Positions 1 to 5,886 of a stretch of 10,305 nucleotides of DNA are shown here, in pieces. Location of the stretch: NCBI GenBank assembly GCA_002343425.1, contig DDSO01000008.1, forward strand, positions 8,091 to 18,395, written 5' to 3'. Numbering within the stretch: position 1 is the stretch's first letter; every line of letters begins with the position of its first letter. Made by a program: the position numbers and the translations under genes. The notes under the pieces were generated by a model, which saw nothing but the letters and a program-made list of their open reading frames with translations, made no database searches and was not told where the DNA came from. The DNA is from Brevundimonas sp. UBA2388 (GTDB lineage: Bacteria > Pseudomonadota > Alphaproteobacteria > Caulobacterales > Caulobacteraceae).

Positions 1-10
1 AGTCGGCGCC

Positions 11-265
11 ATGCCGATGTCCCAACCCGACCTGGAGGCCGCGCTGCGCGAAGGCTTCCCCGATGCGACCATCGAGATCGAGGACCTCGCCGGCGACGGC
101 GATCACTACAAGGCCCGCATCGTCTCCGAAGCGTTCAAGGGCCTGCCGCGCGTACGCCAGCACCAGCTCGTCTATGCCGCACTGAAGGGCAAGATGGGCG
201 GCGAGCTGCACGCCCTGGCGCTTGAAACCTCCGCCCCGCCCCCCTCGTCCTCGACGGGAGATTGA
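11..265 (+). CDS. bolA: BolA family protein (IbaG/BolA2-like)
   Basis: Encodes an 84-residue protein with the single BolA domain over nearly its whole length. Seen: a loop with GDGDHY (His32), the family segment RVRQHQLVYAAL (residues 47-58), and ELHALAL near the C-terminus (His67). Known: BolA proteins of this size pair with CGFS monothiol glutaredoxins and share a [2Fe-2S] cluster, using a His/Cys in the first loop and an invariant C-terminal His; they act in cytosolic iron-sulfur transfer or iron sensing. Inference: His32 and His67 are the candidate cluster ligands, and the partner is the glutaredoxin encoded two genes downstream. The start at 11 gives MPM..., common in alphaproteobacterial members; ATG at 17 is an alternative. 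No Shine-Dalgarno can be judged because only 10 bases precede it. The next gene begins 4 nt after the stop, so the two are probably co-translated. The Pro/Ser-rich tail (residues 75-82) is not part of the fold. Confidence 0.93.
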   Translation: MPMSQPDLEAALREGFPDATIEIEDLAGDGDHYKARIVSEAFKGLPRVRQHQLVYAALKGKMGGELHALALETSAPPPSSSTGD

Positions 266-269
266 CCCC

Positions 270-1190
270 ATGCGCTACCGTCCCTTTGGCCTGACCGGAC
301 AGGCCGTCTCCTGCCTCACCCTCAGCCTCGGCGCCCGCGACATCGGCGGCGGGCCCGAAGCCGGCCGCGAACTGATCTATTCCGCGCTGGAAGCCGGCAT
401 CAACTCCTATCGCCTCGAAAACGCCGACCCCGTGCTGGCCGAAGTGCTGGGTCAGGCGCTGAAACACGTCGACCGCAAGCTGGTTCAGGTGTCCCTGACC
501 CTCGGCGCCGGCGACGGCCGCCGCGGCTCCGACCGCGACTTCTCCGCCCAAGGCATCACCTCGGCCATCGACAAGGCCCTGCACGCTTCCGGCCTCGGGT
601 ATTTCGACCTGGCCATCCTCGACGAGCCCGGCGACCACGAACTGCCGCAGTCGACCCTGAACGCCCTCAAGGCACTGCGCGCCACCGAGCGGGTGCGGCT
701 GCTGGGCATCTCGGGCGACGGCGATGTGATGGACACCTATGTCTCGACGGGCGCCTTCGACGTTCTGGCCACGCCGTTCCACGTCAACGCCAGCTGGCAG
801 GTCCGCTCGCGCCTGCGCGCCGCCCAGGAAGGCGACATGGCCATCTTCGTCTACGGCTATTTCCCCGACAGCCTGAACACGGCGAAAAAAGCCGCGACAG
901 TCCATGTCCAGAAAAAGGGCTTCTTTGGTTTCGGCGGCGGACCCAAGCCTGTAGAGGGCCCGCTGGCCCATGCCGGCACCTTCGCCTTCCTGCACCGCAC
1001 CAACAACTGGTCGGCCGAGGCCATCTGCCTGGCCTACGCCCTGACCGATCCGTCGGTGTCCAGCGTCATGATCGAGGCCAGCGACGTCGAGCGGCTCAAC
1101 ACCCTGTCCCAGGTGCCTGACCGCGACATGCCGCCCGGCCTGTCGGCCCAGATCGAAATGGCCAGGGTCGCGGGCGCCAAGGCGGCCTGA
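270..1190 (+). CDS. Aldo/keto reductase-like protein lacking the catalytic tetrad
   Basis: A 306-residue protein with an aldo/keto reductase TIM-barrel layout: N-terminal MRYRPFGLTGQAVS hairpin, GINSYRLENADPVLAEVLG (family GINxxDTAxxYG), YFDLAILDEP (family YIDLxxxH), VRLLGISG (family VRxIGVSN), and a C-terminal ALTDPSVSSVMIEAS (family cofactor-binding segment). Aligned by eye, the catalytic residues are replaced: Asp to Arg48, Tyr to Asp53, the strand Lys to a hydrophobic residue near Leu76, and His to Asp118. Inference: it is unlikely to be a normal NADPH-dependent reductase and may have become a binding or scaffold protein. I chose ATG 270 over the in-frame ATG 222 because GGGAG at 255-259 is well placed, the 222 start would overlap bolA by 44 nt, and the family N-terminus begins at residue 1 here. 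It lies between bolA and the CGFS glutaredoxin, so a role near iron-sulfur or thiol metabolism is possible but unproven. Confidence 0.85.
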   Translation: MRYRPFGLTGQAVSCLTLSLGARDIGGGPEAGRELIYSALEAGINSYRLENADPVLAEVLGQALKHVDRKLVQVSLTLGAGDGRRGSDRDFSAQGITSAIDKALHASGLGYFDLAILDEPGDHELPQSTLNALKALRATERVRLLGISGDGDVMDTYVSTGAFDVLATPFHVNASWQVRSRLRAAQEGDMAIFVYGYFPDSLNTAKKAATVHVQKKGFFGFGGGPKPVEGPLAHAGTFAFLHRTNNWSAEAICLAYALTDPSVSSVMIEASDVERLNTLSQVPDRDMPPGLSAQIEMARVAGAKAA

Positions 1191-1197
1191 CGCCCTT

Positions 1198-1216
1198 GAC
1201 CGGCGCGCGCCCGGTC
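1198..1216 (+). other. GC-rich hairpin between the reductase-like gene and grxD
   Basis: GACCGG (1198-1203) and CCGGTC (1211-1216) form a 6-bp stem around a 7-nt loop. There is no T-run after it, so it is not a typical intrinsic terminator. It may affect mRNA stability or processing inside the operon. It is flanked by a 12-bp direct repeat, CCTGACGCCCTT, at 1186-1197 and 1221-1232. Confidence 0.35.
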
Positions 1217-1251
1217 CATACCTGACGCCCTTCACTGAAAGGCCCGCGTCC

Positions 1252-1626
1252 GTGACCGATCAAGCAGCTGATTCCAATTCCGGGGCCGACCCCATCCACG
1301 CCTTCATCGCCGACACGCTGAAGAACCATGCGGTGGTCCTGTTCATGAAGGGCTCGCCCGACGCCCCGCGCTGCGGCTTCTCCTCGCTGGCGGTGCAGAT
1401 TCTCGACCACATCGGCGCGGACTTCGTCGGCGTGGACGTGCTTCAGGACGAGGGCCTGCGCGACGGCATCAAGACCTTCAGCGACTGGCCGACCATTCCC
1501 CAGCTCTATGTGAAGGGCGAGTTCGTCGGCGGCTCCGACATCGTGCGCGAGATGTTCAACGCCGGCGAGCTTCAGGCCCTGATGGCCGAGAAGGGCGTGC
1601 CGCTCGGCGAGCAAGCCGAGGCCTGA
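1252..1626 (+). CDS. grxD: Monothiol glutaredoxin, CGFS type (Grx4/GrxD)
   Basis: A 124-residue single-domain glutaredoxin. Seen: Lys33 ahead of the active site, the CGFS motif at residues 41-44, the WPTIPQLYV segment at 79-87 with its cis-Pro, and the GGSDI glutathione-contact segment at 93-97. Known: CGFS glutaredoxins bind a glutathione-ligated [2Fe-2S] cluster as homodimers or as heterodimers with BolA proteins and deliver clusters in the cytosol; they are poor dithiol reductants. The start is GTG at 1252, preceded by GAAAGG at 1237-1242 with good spacing; no better in-frame ATG lies before the domain. The gene sits 61 nt after the reductase-like gene, and its TGA overlaps the ATG of the next gene by one base (TGATG), indicating translational coupling to the thioesterase. 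Length and motifs are normal for the family. Confidence 0.97.
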   Translation: MTDQAADSNSGADPIHAFIADTLKNHAVVLFMKGSPDAPRCGFSSLAVQILDHIGADFVGVDVLQDEGLRDGIKTFSDWPTIPQLYVKGEFVGGSDIVREMFNAGELQALMAEKGVPLGEQAEA

Positions 1627-2051
1627 TGGCGCGCGCGGTCCTCGAACCCCGCGTCGACCGCGAGATCTTCGTCGTCCCGCTGGAGGTCCGCCCCGAGCAC
1701 ATCGACGACAACGGCCACGTCAACAACGTCGTCTATGTCGGCTGGCTGCAGGACGCCGGTACGGCCCACTGGAACGCCCGCTTCGACGATGCGACGCGCG
1801 CCCGCTGGTCCTGGGTCGGCACCCGGCACGAGATCGACTATTTCCGGCCGCTGATGCCCGACTCTGTCGGCGTCGTGGCCCGCACCTGGGTCGGCGATCC
1901 GCAGGGACCGCGCTTCAACCGCTATGTCCGCATAGAGGACGGCGAAGGCCGCGTCTGCGCCCAGGGCGTGACGGAATGGGTGCTGGTGGACGCGACGACC
2001 ATGCGGCCGCATCGCCTCCCGGCGACTATGCTTGAGGCTTTTCAGCGATAA
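1626..2051 (+). CDS. Acyl-CoA thioesterase, hotdog fold (4HBT family)
   Basis: A 141-residue protein with the 4HBT thioesterase signature DDNGHVNNVVYVGWLQDAG at about residues 27-45, where Asp28 is the expected catalytic carboxylate, followed by the central strands with HEIDYFRPL and TRTWVG-type segments typical of the fold. Known: such proteins hydrolyse acyl- or aroyl-CoA thioesters in the cytosol as dimers or tetramers of hotdog domains. The physiological substrate cannot be read from the sequence. The start ATG overlaps the stop of grxD by one base, and GAGG at 1618-1621 can serve as a close Shine-Dalgarno. It is the last gene of the bolA operon. Its final 26 bases overlap, tail to tail, the end of the small minus-strand gene that follows. 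A functional link with the BolA/glutaredoxin pair is not obvious. Confidence 0.9.
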   Translation: MARAVLEPRVDREIFVVPLEVRPEHIDDNGHVNNVVYVGWLQDAGTAHWNARFDDATRARWSWVGTRHEIDYFRPLMPDSVGVVARTWVGDPQGPRFNRYVRIEDGEGRVCAQGVTEWVLVDATTMRPHRLPATMLEAFQR

Positions 2052-2208
2052 CAGCTGTTCGGCGGTCCTGAATCTCCGCCCGGGCGGCCAGGCGGCGCCA
2101 TTGCAGGGCCATGGCCGCGAAGTCAGCGCAGACGTCCGGTGGGTACGGTTCCGCCGCCCGCTGTTCGAGCTCCGCGGCCTTCGCCAGGCACTGCGCCACC
2201 GTAAACAT
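2026..2208 (-). CDS. Small conserved-type hypothetical protein (60 aa)
   Basis: Encodes 60 residues, beginning MFTVAQCLAKAAELEQRAAE and containing MALQWRRLAARAEIQD. This helical pattern (an N-terminal CLAKA segment, then a short turn, then MAxxWRxLAxxAExQD) resembles a group of very small alphaproteobacterial proteins of unknown function that I recognise by pattern only. Probably two amphipathic helices, cytosolic, no signal peptide. I chose ATG at 2208; the longer reading from TTG at 2292 adds 28 residues that do not look like protein of this kind. No Shine-Dalgarno is visible before the ATG, but a candidate EcfG-type promoter ends 9 nt upstream, so the transcript may be almost leaderless. 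The last 26 bases overlap the thioesterase gene in antisense. Function unknown. Confidence 0.7.
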   Translation of the reverse strand: MFTVAQCLAKAAELEQRAAEPYPPDVCADFAAMALQWRRLAARAEIQDRRTAVIAEKPQA

Positions 2209-2217
2209 TGTTGCCCG

Positions 2218-2242
2218 AACCGGGTTTTCGGGGATTGGTTCC
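2218..2242 (-). promoter_or_regulatory. Candidate EcfG-type (general stress sigma) promoter
   Basis: Read on the minus strand: GGAAC (2242-2238), a 16-nt spacer, then GGTT (2221-2218). Known: alphaproteobacterial EcfG/SigT promoters follow GGAAC-N16/17-CGTT, so this has a perfect -35, correct spacing and 3 of 4 bases at -10. The ATG of the 60-residue gene lies 9 nt after the -10, which would leave a leader of only a few bases; this agrees with the lack of a ribosome binding site. It could be a chance match. Confidence 0.4.
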
Positions 2243-2320
2243 GCCGCAAGCCTTGCACTCAGGAAACAAAATTCATGAGAGGAGCTAGCCAATACATGAT
2301 ATCAGTTATCTGGCGTGGCG

Positions 2321-2339
2321 TCCGGATTAAGAATCCGGA
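2321..2339. repeat. Perfect inverted repeat upstream of the histidine kinase gene
   Basis: TCCGGATT and AATCCGGA form 8-bp perfect arms around a 3-nt AAG spacer, 80 bp before the kinase start. There is no T-run on either side, so it is a poor terminator. It could be a regulator binding site or a small mRNA hairpin. The surrounding 2250-2360 is more AT-rich than the neighbouring coding DNA, as expected of a promoter region, but I could not identify convincing -35/-10 elements for the kinase. Confidence 0.5.
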
Positions 2340-2418
2340 TCCACTTTGTTTGCCGACAATACAAGACGGGTAAGGCTTTCGCTTCGCGAGTCTCCGGTAA
2401 CTATTTGGAGGGCCAGCC

Positions 2419-3483
2419 TTGGCTGCCCCCACACCGATTCATTCCGGCGGTTCTATCGACCTGGCGCTCGCCGTGGTCGGATCATCGACCGCGCCCCTGG
2501 TGCTGCTGGACGGCGACCTGAACGTCATTGCGGCCAGCGCCTCCTTCTTCACCGCCTTTCAGATCGACCCCACGGGGGCCATCGGCGAGTCCTTCCTCGG
2601 CCTCGGCGACGGCGAATGGAACCTGCCCCGGCTGCGCTCCCTCTTGACCGCCACCCTGTCCGGCGCGGCCGATGTCGAAGCCTATGAGATGGAGTTGAAG
2701 AGCCGGCATCTGGGTAAGCGATGCCTGATGCTCAACGCCCACCTGCTCGCCTGGGGCGACGGCTCCGAGGTGCGGATGCTGCTGGGCATGTCGGATGTCA
2801 CGGAGGCCCGGGCCAGCGAGAAGCTGAAGGACGACCTGCTGCGCGAAAAGGCCATCCTGCTGCAGGAGGTCCAGCATCGCGTCGCCAACAGCCTGCAGAT
2901 CATCGCCAGCGTCATCCTGCAGAGCGCCCGCAAGTCCCAGTCCGACGAGACCCGCACCTCCCTGACCGATGCCCACAGCCGGGTCATGTCGGTCGCCGCC
3001 CTGCAACAGCAACTCGCGGTGTCGCACCTCGGCGAAGTCGAGCTGAAGCCCTATTTCGACCAGCTGTGCATCAGCGTCGGCGCCTCGATGATCCGGGACC
3101 ACGACCAGCTGTCGCTGCGCGTCGACTGCGACGACACCTCGGTCGACGCTGACGTCTCGGTCAGTCTGGGTCTGATCGTCACAGAACTGGTGATCAACTC
3201 GCTGAAGCACGCCTTCCCTGGCGGACGCTCCGGGGTCATCACGGTCGGCTACAGGGCCCACGGCCCCAACTGGACCCTGTCGGTGGCCGACAACGGCGTG
3301 GGTATGCCCAAGGACGCCGAAAGCTCAACACCCGGCCTGGGCACCAGCATTGTCGAGGCCCTGGCCAAACAGCTGAACGCCCATGTCCAGGTCGTCGGCG
3401 GCCATCCGGGCACCACGGTGTCCATCGTCCACAGCCAGATCAGCGCCGTGGAAGACGAAGCCATGCATGGGCGGGCCGTCTGA
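2419..3483 (+). CDS. Sensor histidine kinase, HRXXN class (PAS-like + HisKA_2 + HATPase_c)
   Basis: A 354-residue kinase. Residues about 22-130 look like a PAS-type sensor domain ending in LLGMSDVTEAR. Residues about 139-215 are the HisKA_2 dimerisation domain, with EVQHRVANSLQII carrying the phosphorylatable His153 and the HRXXN signature (Asn157). The HATPase domain follows, with N-box LIVTELVINSLKHAF (Asn260), G1 box ADNGVGMP (290-297) and G2 box GLGTSIVEAL (306-315). No transmembrane segment or signal peptide, so it is cytosolic. Known: HRXXN kinases in alphaproteobacteria often feed the PhyR-NepR-EcfG general stress pathway or act on single-domain regulators. Inference: this one may too, but no receiver, PhyR or NepR gene is in the window. 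The start is TTG at 2419, supported by GGAGGG at 2407-2412 six bases before it. It converges with the lipoprotein gene, 17 nt apart, with no visible terminator between them. Confidence 0.93.
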   Translation: MAAPTPIHSGGSIDLALAVVGSSTAPLVLLDGDLNVIAASASFFTAFQIDPTGAIGESFLGLGDGEWNLPRLRSLLTATLSGAADVEAYEMELKSRHLGKRCLMLNAHLLAWGDGSEVRMLLGMSDVTEARASEKLKDDLLREKAILLQEVQHRVANSLQIIASVILQSARKSQSDETRTSLTDAHSRVMSVAALQQQLAVSHLGEVELKPYFDQLCISVGASMIRDHDQLSLRVDCDDTSVDADVSVSLGLIVTELVINSLKHAFPGGRSGVITVGYRAHGPNWTLSVADNGVGMPKDAESSTPGLGTSIVEALAKQLNAHVQVVGGHPGTTVSIVHSQISAVEDEAMHGRAV

Positions 3484-3500
3484 GTTCCTGCGGTGTGACC

Positions 3501-3887
3501 TCAGGTCGGCGGCAGCTGGTACGGATTTTCGACCGACAGGCGTGATCCGGGGGCTAGGCCCAGCTCTTCGAACGACCAGCGCACCTCGGTCCCCTCGGGC
3601 CGGCTCTCGCGGCAGCGGTCTTCCCTGATCCGGCGCAGGGTGATGATCGGCCCGTCGCTCGAGGACCGCACCACCGGGGTGATGTCTTCCTTGGCGGTGC
3701 AGCCGTTGGAGGTGACCCAGAACACCGCCTCGTCCCGCGCGATGGCCGCGGCATGGACCGGTTCGACCTGACCGGGCATCTCTTCCTGAGGCGTCCGGAA
3801 CCCGCCGGCGATCTGCTGCACAGCGGCGCATCCCGCCAGCGAGGCGATCAGGGCTGCCGTGGCGGCCAGCGTAGCGATCCGTTTCAT
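3501..3887 (-). CDS. Small putative lipoprotein of unknown function
   Basis: A 128-residue protein with a lipoprotein signal: MKR, a hydrophobic stretch, and the lipobox LAGC with Cys20 as the lipidation site. The mature part contains VFWVTSNGCTAKEDI (Cys63), LRRIREDRC (Cys92) and a C-terminal VRWSFEELGL...VENPYQL; two cysteines could form a disulfide in the periplasm. I recognise this as the type of hypothetical lipoprotein found in Caulobacteraceae but know no function for it. I chose ATG 3887 rather than the upstream start at 3926 because the signal peptide begins there and GGAGG lies 8 nt before it. It follows rpsD on the same strand but is separated from it by a strong terminator, so it should have its own promoter in 3888-3972; a TTGACC at 3948-3943 (minus strand) is a possible -35 with no good -10. 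Confidence 0.85.
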   Translation of the reverse strand: MKRIATLAATAALIASLAGCAAVQQIAGGFRTPQEEMPGQVEPVHAAAIARDEAVFWVTSNGCTAKEDITPVVRSSSDGPIITLRRIREDRCRESRPEGTEVRWSFEELGLAPGSRLSVENPYQLPPT

Positions 3888-3972
3888 CACTCCAGCCTCC
3901 TGCACCGAACCCTGAGCAAGCGGCAAAATGCGCCTGTTCGGAGGTCAATGGAAGACCGTTGCTGCGACCAGC

Positions 3973-4001
3973 AAAAAGGCCCCGGATTTCTCCGGGGCCT
4001 T
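3973..4001 (-). terminator. Intrinsic terminator of rpsD
   Basis: On the minus strand an 11-bp perfect stem (AAGGCCCCGGA / TCCGGGGCCTT, 3991-4001 with 3976-3986) closes a 4-nt loop and runs directly into TTTTT (3977-3973). It lies 60 nt past the rpsD stop. There is no T-run on the plus side, so it acts in one direction. A second, shorter hairpin (CGCTCA/TGAGCG, 4021-4037) precedes it in the 3' untranslated region. Confidence 0.93.
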
Positions 4002-4061
4002 CTCGGTGTTTCGCATCGTGCGCTCAGGCAGTGAGCGACCGCGTCGCGAGCGCCAGCGCCC

Positions 4062-4679
4062 TTACGACGAGTAGTATTCCACGACCAGGTTCGGCTCCAT
4101 CTTCACCGGGAACGGCACGTCAGCCAGCTCCGGCACCCGGACGAAGCGGACCGAGAAGCCGCGATCGCCGATTTCGATGTAGTCGGGGATGTCGCGTTCC
4201 GACGACTGCTGGGCTTCGAGCACCAGCGCCATGTTGCGGGACTTTTCCTTGACCTCGACGACGTCGCCGACCTTCAGACGGTACGACGCGATGTCGACCT
4301 TCTTGCCGTTCACAGTCACGTGGCCGTGGCTGACGAACTGACGGGCGGACCAGACGGTCGGGGTGAATTTGGCGCGATAGACCAGGGCGTCGAGACGCGA
4401 CTCCAGCAGGCCGATCAGGTTCTCCGAGCTGTTGCCCTTGCGACGCGAAGCTTCCTCGTAGGTCGCGGCGAACTGCTTCTCGGTGATGTTGCCGTAGTAG
4501 CCCTTCAGCTTCTGCTTGGCCTTCAGCTGCAGGCCGAAGTCAGAGACCTTCTGCTTGCGACGCTGGCCGTGCTGGCCGGGGCCGTACGAGCGTTTGTTGA
4601 CGGGGGACTTGGCGCGACCCCACAGGTTTTCACCCATGACCCGGTCGAGTTTGTACTTGGCGCTATGGCGCTTGGACAT
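4062..4679 (-). CDS. rpsD: 30S ribosomal protein S4
   Basis: A 205-residue full-length S4, the 16S rRNA-binding protein that nucleates assembly of the 30S body; in many bacteria S4 also represses its own translation. Seen: N-terminal [20 protein letters not shown], the [12 protein letters not shown] segment, the S4 RNA-binding domain at about residues 95-160 ([27 protein letters not shown]), and the conserved C-terminus ending EYYSS. It is the cysteine-free type, without an N-terminal zinc site. The start ATG 4679 is preceded by an AAGAAGAG purine tract as a moderate Shine-Dalgarno. It stands alone rather than in the alpha operon, which is usual in alphaproteobacteria, with its own promoter and terminator. 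Confidence 0.99.
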   Translation of the reverse strand: MSKRHSAKYKLDRVMGENLWGRAKSPVNKRSYGPGQHGQRRKQKVSDFGLQLKAKQKLKGYYGNITEKQFAATYEEASRRKGNSSENLIGLLESRLDALVYRAKFTPTVWSARQFVSHGHVTVNGKKVDIASYRLKVGDVVEVKEKSRNMALVLEAQQSSERDIPDYIEIGDRGFSVRFVRVPELADVPFPVKMEPNLVVEYYSS

Positions 4680-4707
4680 GTGTCACTCTTCTTCGTGATG
4701 CGGCCCG

Positions 4708-4729
4708 GTCCCTCCCCAACTGGAGAGAC
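4708..4729 (-). promoter_or_regulatory. Hairpin in the rpsD mRNA leader
   Basis: On the minus strand GTCTCTCC (4729-4722) can pair with GGAGGGAC (4715-4708) across a 6-nt loop, an 8-bp stem with one G-U pair, 28 nt before the rpsD start. With the predicted transcription start near 4797 the leader is about 118 nt. Known: S4 often autoregulates through leader structures, so this is a candidate element; the sequence does not match any leader motif I can name. Confidence 0.3.
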
Positions 4730-4803
4730 GATCTCAACGGCGGTCCACGCATCGTCCGTAGTGGTTCACGCAGACGGGCAGGCCCGACGGCGTGAAGGGC
4801 GCG

Positions 4804-4832
4804 CTTATGACGGGGTCGGACCCATCCGTCAA
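4804..4832 (-). promoter_or_regulatory. Probable rpsD promoter
   Basis: On the minus strand TTGACG (4832-4827), a 17-nt spacer, and CATAAG (4809-4804): 5 of 6 and 4 of 6 matches to the sigma-70 consensus, and TTGACGG also fits the Caulobacter -35 preference. The -35 contains the TGA stop of the upstream hydrolase gene, so promoter and coding end overlap. It predicts a start of transcription near 4797. Confidence 0.5.
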
Positions 4833-5776
4833 GGCCGGGCGGCGGCTTCCGGAACCCAGACGAAGCCGTCGTCCCGTCGCTGGAACCGACCCAGGCCCGG
4901 GAAGGGGAAGTGAACCGCATAAACCCGGAGGTTACCCGCCGCCGCCCTCTCCAGCAGGGCTGCGCGGCTGGCCGTCGCGGTCGGGGCGTCATTGTCAAAG
5001 GCGATCTGCCATTCCGGCCGCTGAACCGAGATCACCGAATGGTGCATGGTGTCGCCGATGTAGAGCAGGCTGTCAGTCCCGGACCTGATCTCATAGCCCA
5101 TGTGACCCGGCGTATGGCCGTTGATCGCGACCGAAGAGATGGAGGGGGTCAAGGCTGCGGCGCCCGGCTCGAACGTCTGGACCTTCGGCGTGATCGTTGT
5201 GACCAGCGCACCCATCTGGGCATTGGCCTTGAGGAACTCCCATTCCGCGGCGGCCATGCGGATCGTGGCGTTGGGGAAGGTCAGGCCGCCCGAGGCGTTG
5301 ACCAGTCCAACCACATGATCGCCGTGGCTGTGGGAAATCAGGACGTCCGTGACCTGGTCCGGCTGCACGCCCGCGGCGGCCAGCGAGGCAGGCAGCTTGC
5401 CCGCGCCGGGACCAAAGCTGTTCCCCGCGCCGGCATCCAGCAGAACGACGCGCGCGCCGTCGCGCACCAGCAGAGGCTGGACGCTGAGGCTGAAACTGTC
5501 GCCCGGCAGGCCGTTGGCGGTCAGCACGGCAGCGACCTCGGCGGGCGTGCGGCCGACCCCCAGCACAGTGTTGTCATTCGGCACGCCAGTCATGCCGCCG
5601 TCGCGCAGGGCGACGACATCAAGCGCGCCCACCTTGAACGGGTGGATGTCCGCGTTGGCGGCCGGGGCCTGCGCGGCGACCGGATCGCTCTTTTCGACAT
5701 CAGGGGAGCAGCCTGCGGCGCCCACAAGGGTGGCGAACATCAGGCTCGCGGCGGCGAGTTTCGTCTGCGACTTCAT
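4829..5776 (-). CDS. Exported metallo-beta-lactamase-fold hydrolase (probable lipoprotein)
   Basis: A 315-residue protein. Residues 1-23 form a signal peptide ending GAAGC (Cys23), an acceptable though not ideal lipobox, followed by a Pro/Ala-rich linker. The MBL domain carries the full dinuclear zinc set: ISHSHGDH (His149, His151, Asp153, His154), GHTPGH (His225), GDTMHH (Asp242) and VHFPFPGLG (His289). Known: this motif order and the exported form resemble the methyl parathion hydrolase/lactonase-like group of the superfamily, whose natural substrates are mostly unknown; the sequence does not tell whether it is an esterase, lactonase or phosphotriesterase. The start ATG has GGGGAGG 7 nt upstream. 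It is followed by rpsD on the same strand, whose promoter overlaps its stop codon, and preceded by sodB with 110 nt between; no clear promoter or terminator is visible there apart from small GC hairpins. Confidence 0.9.
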   Translation of the reverse strand: MKSQTKLAAASLMFATLVGAAGCSPDVEKSDPVAAQAPAANADIHPFKVGALDVVALRDGGMTGVPNDNTVLGVGRTPAEVAAVLTANGLPGDSFSLSVQPLLVRDGARVVLLDAGAGNSFGPGAGKLPASLAAAGVQPDQVTDVLISHSHGDHVVGLVNASGGLTFPNATIRMAAAEWEFLKANAQMGALVTTITPKVQTFEPGAAALTPSISSVAINGHTPGHMGYEIRSGTDSLLYIGDTMHHSVISVQRPEWQIAFDNDAPTATASRAALLERAAAGNLRVYAVHFPFPGLGRFQRRDDGFVWVPEAAARP

Positions 5777-5886
5777 GGTTCAGCCTCCCCGCGATCGGGA
5801 CCAGCCCCCGTCACGCTTGCGGTCACATAGGTTGCAGGCCGGCGCATGCCAGCCCGCGCGCCATGAAGTTTTTCTTCGTCGAGCCG

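Noticed and set aside
222..269. A 16-residue N-terminal extension of the reductase-like protein
   Set aside because: It is Pro/Arg-rich, overlaps bolA, and the family N-terminus and ribosome binding site point to ATG 270.
135..1235. A 366-codon minus-strand open frame opposite bolA and the reductase-like gene
   Set aside because: It is Gly/Ala/Arg/Val-rich with no recognisable motif and lies wholly opposite well-supported genes.
3888..3926. A 13-residue extension of the lipoprotein upstream of MKR
   Set aside because: It would place residues ahead of a standard signal peptide and run across the GGAGG ribosome binding site.
4910..5830. A 306-codon plus-strand open frame opposite the metallo-hydrolase
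   Set aside because: Antisense shadow of a gene with a complete metal site; composition is atypical for a protein.
5777..5886. A promoter for the metallo-hydrolase (CTGGCA-N17-TATGTG, minus strand)
   Set aside because: It matches only 4 of 6 and 3 of 6 consensus bases, which is not better than chance in a 110-nt gap.
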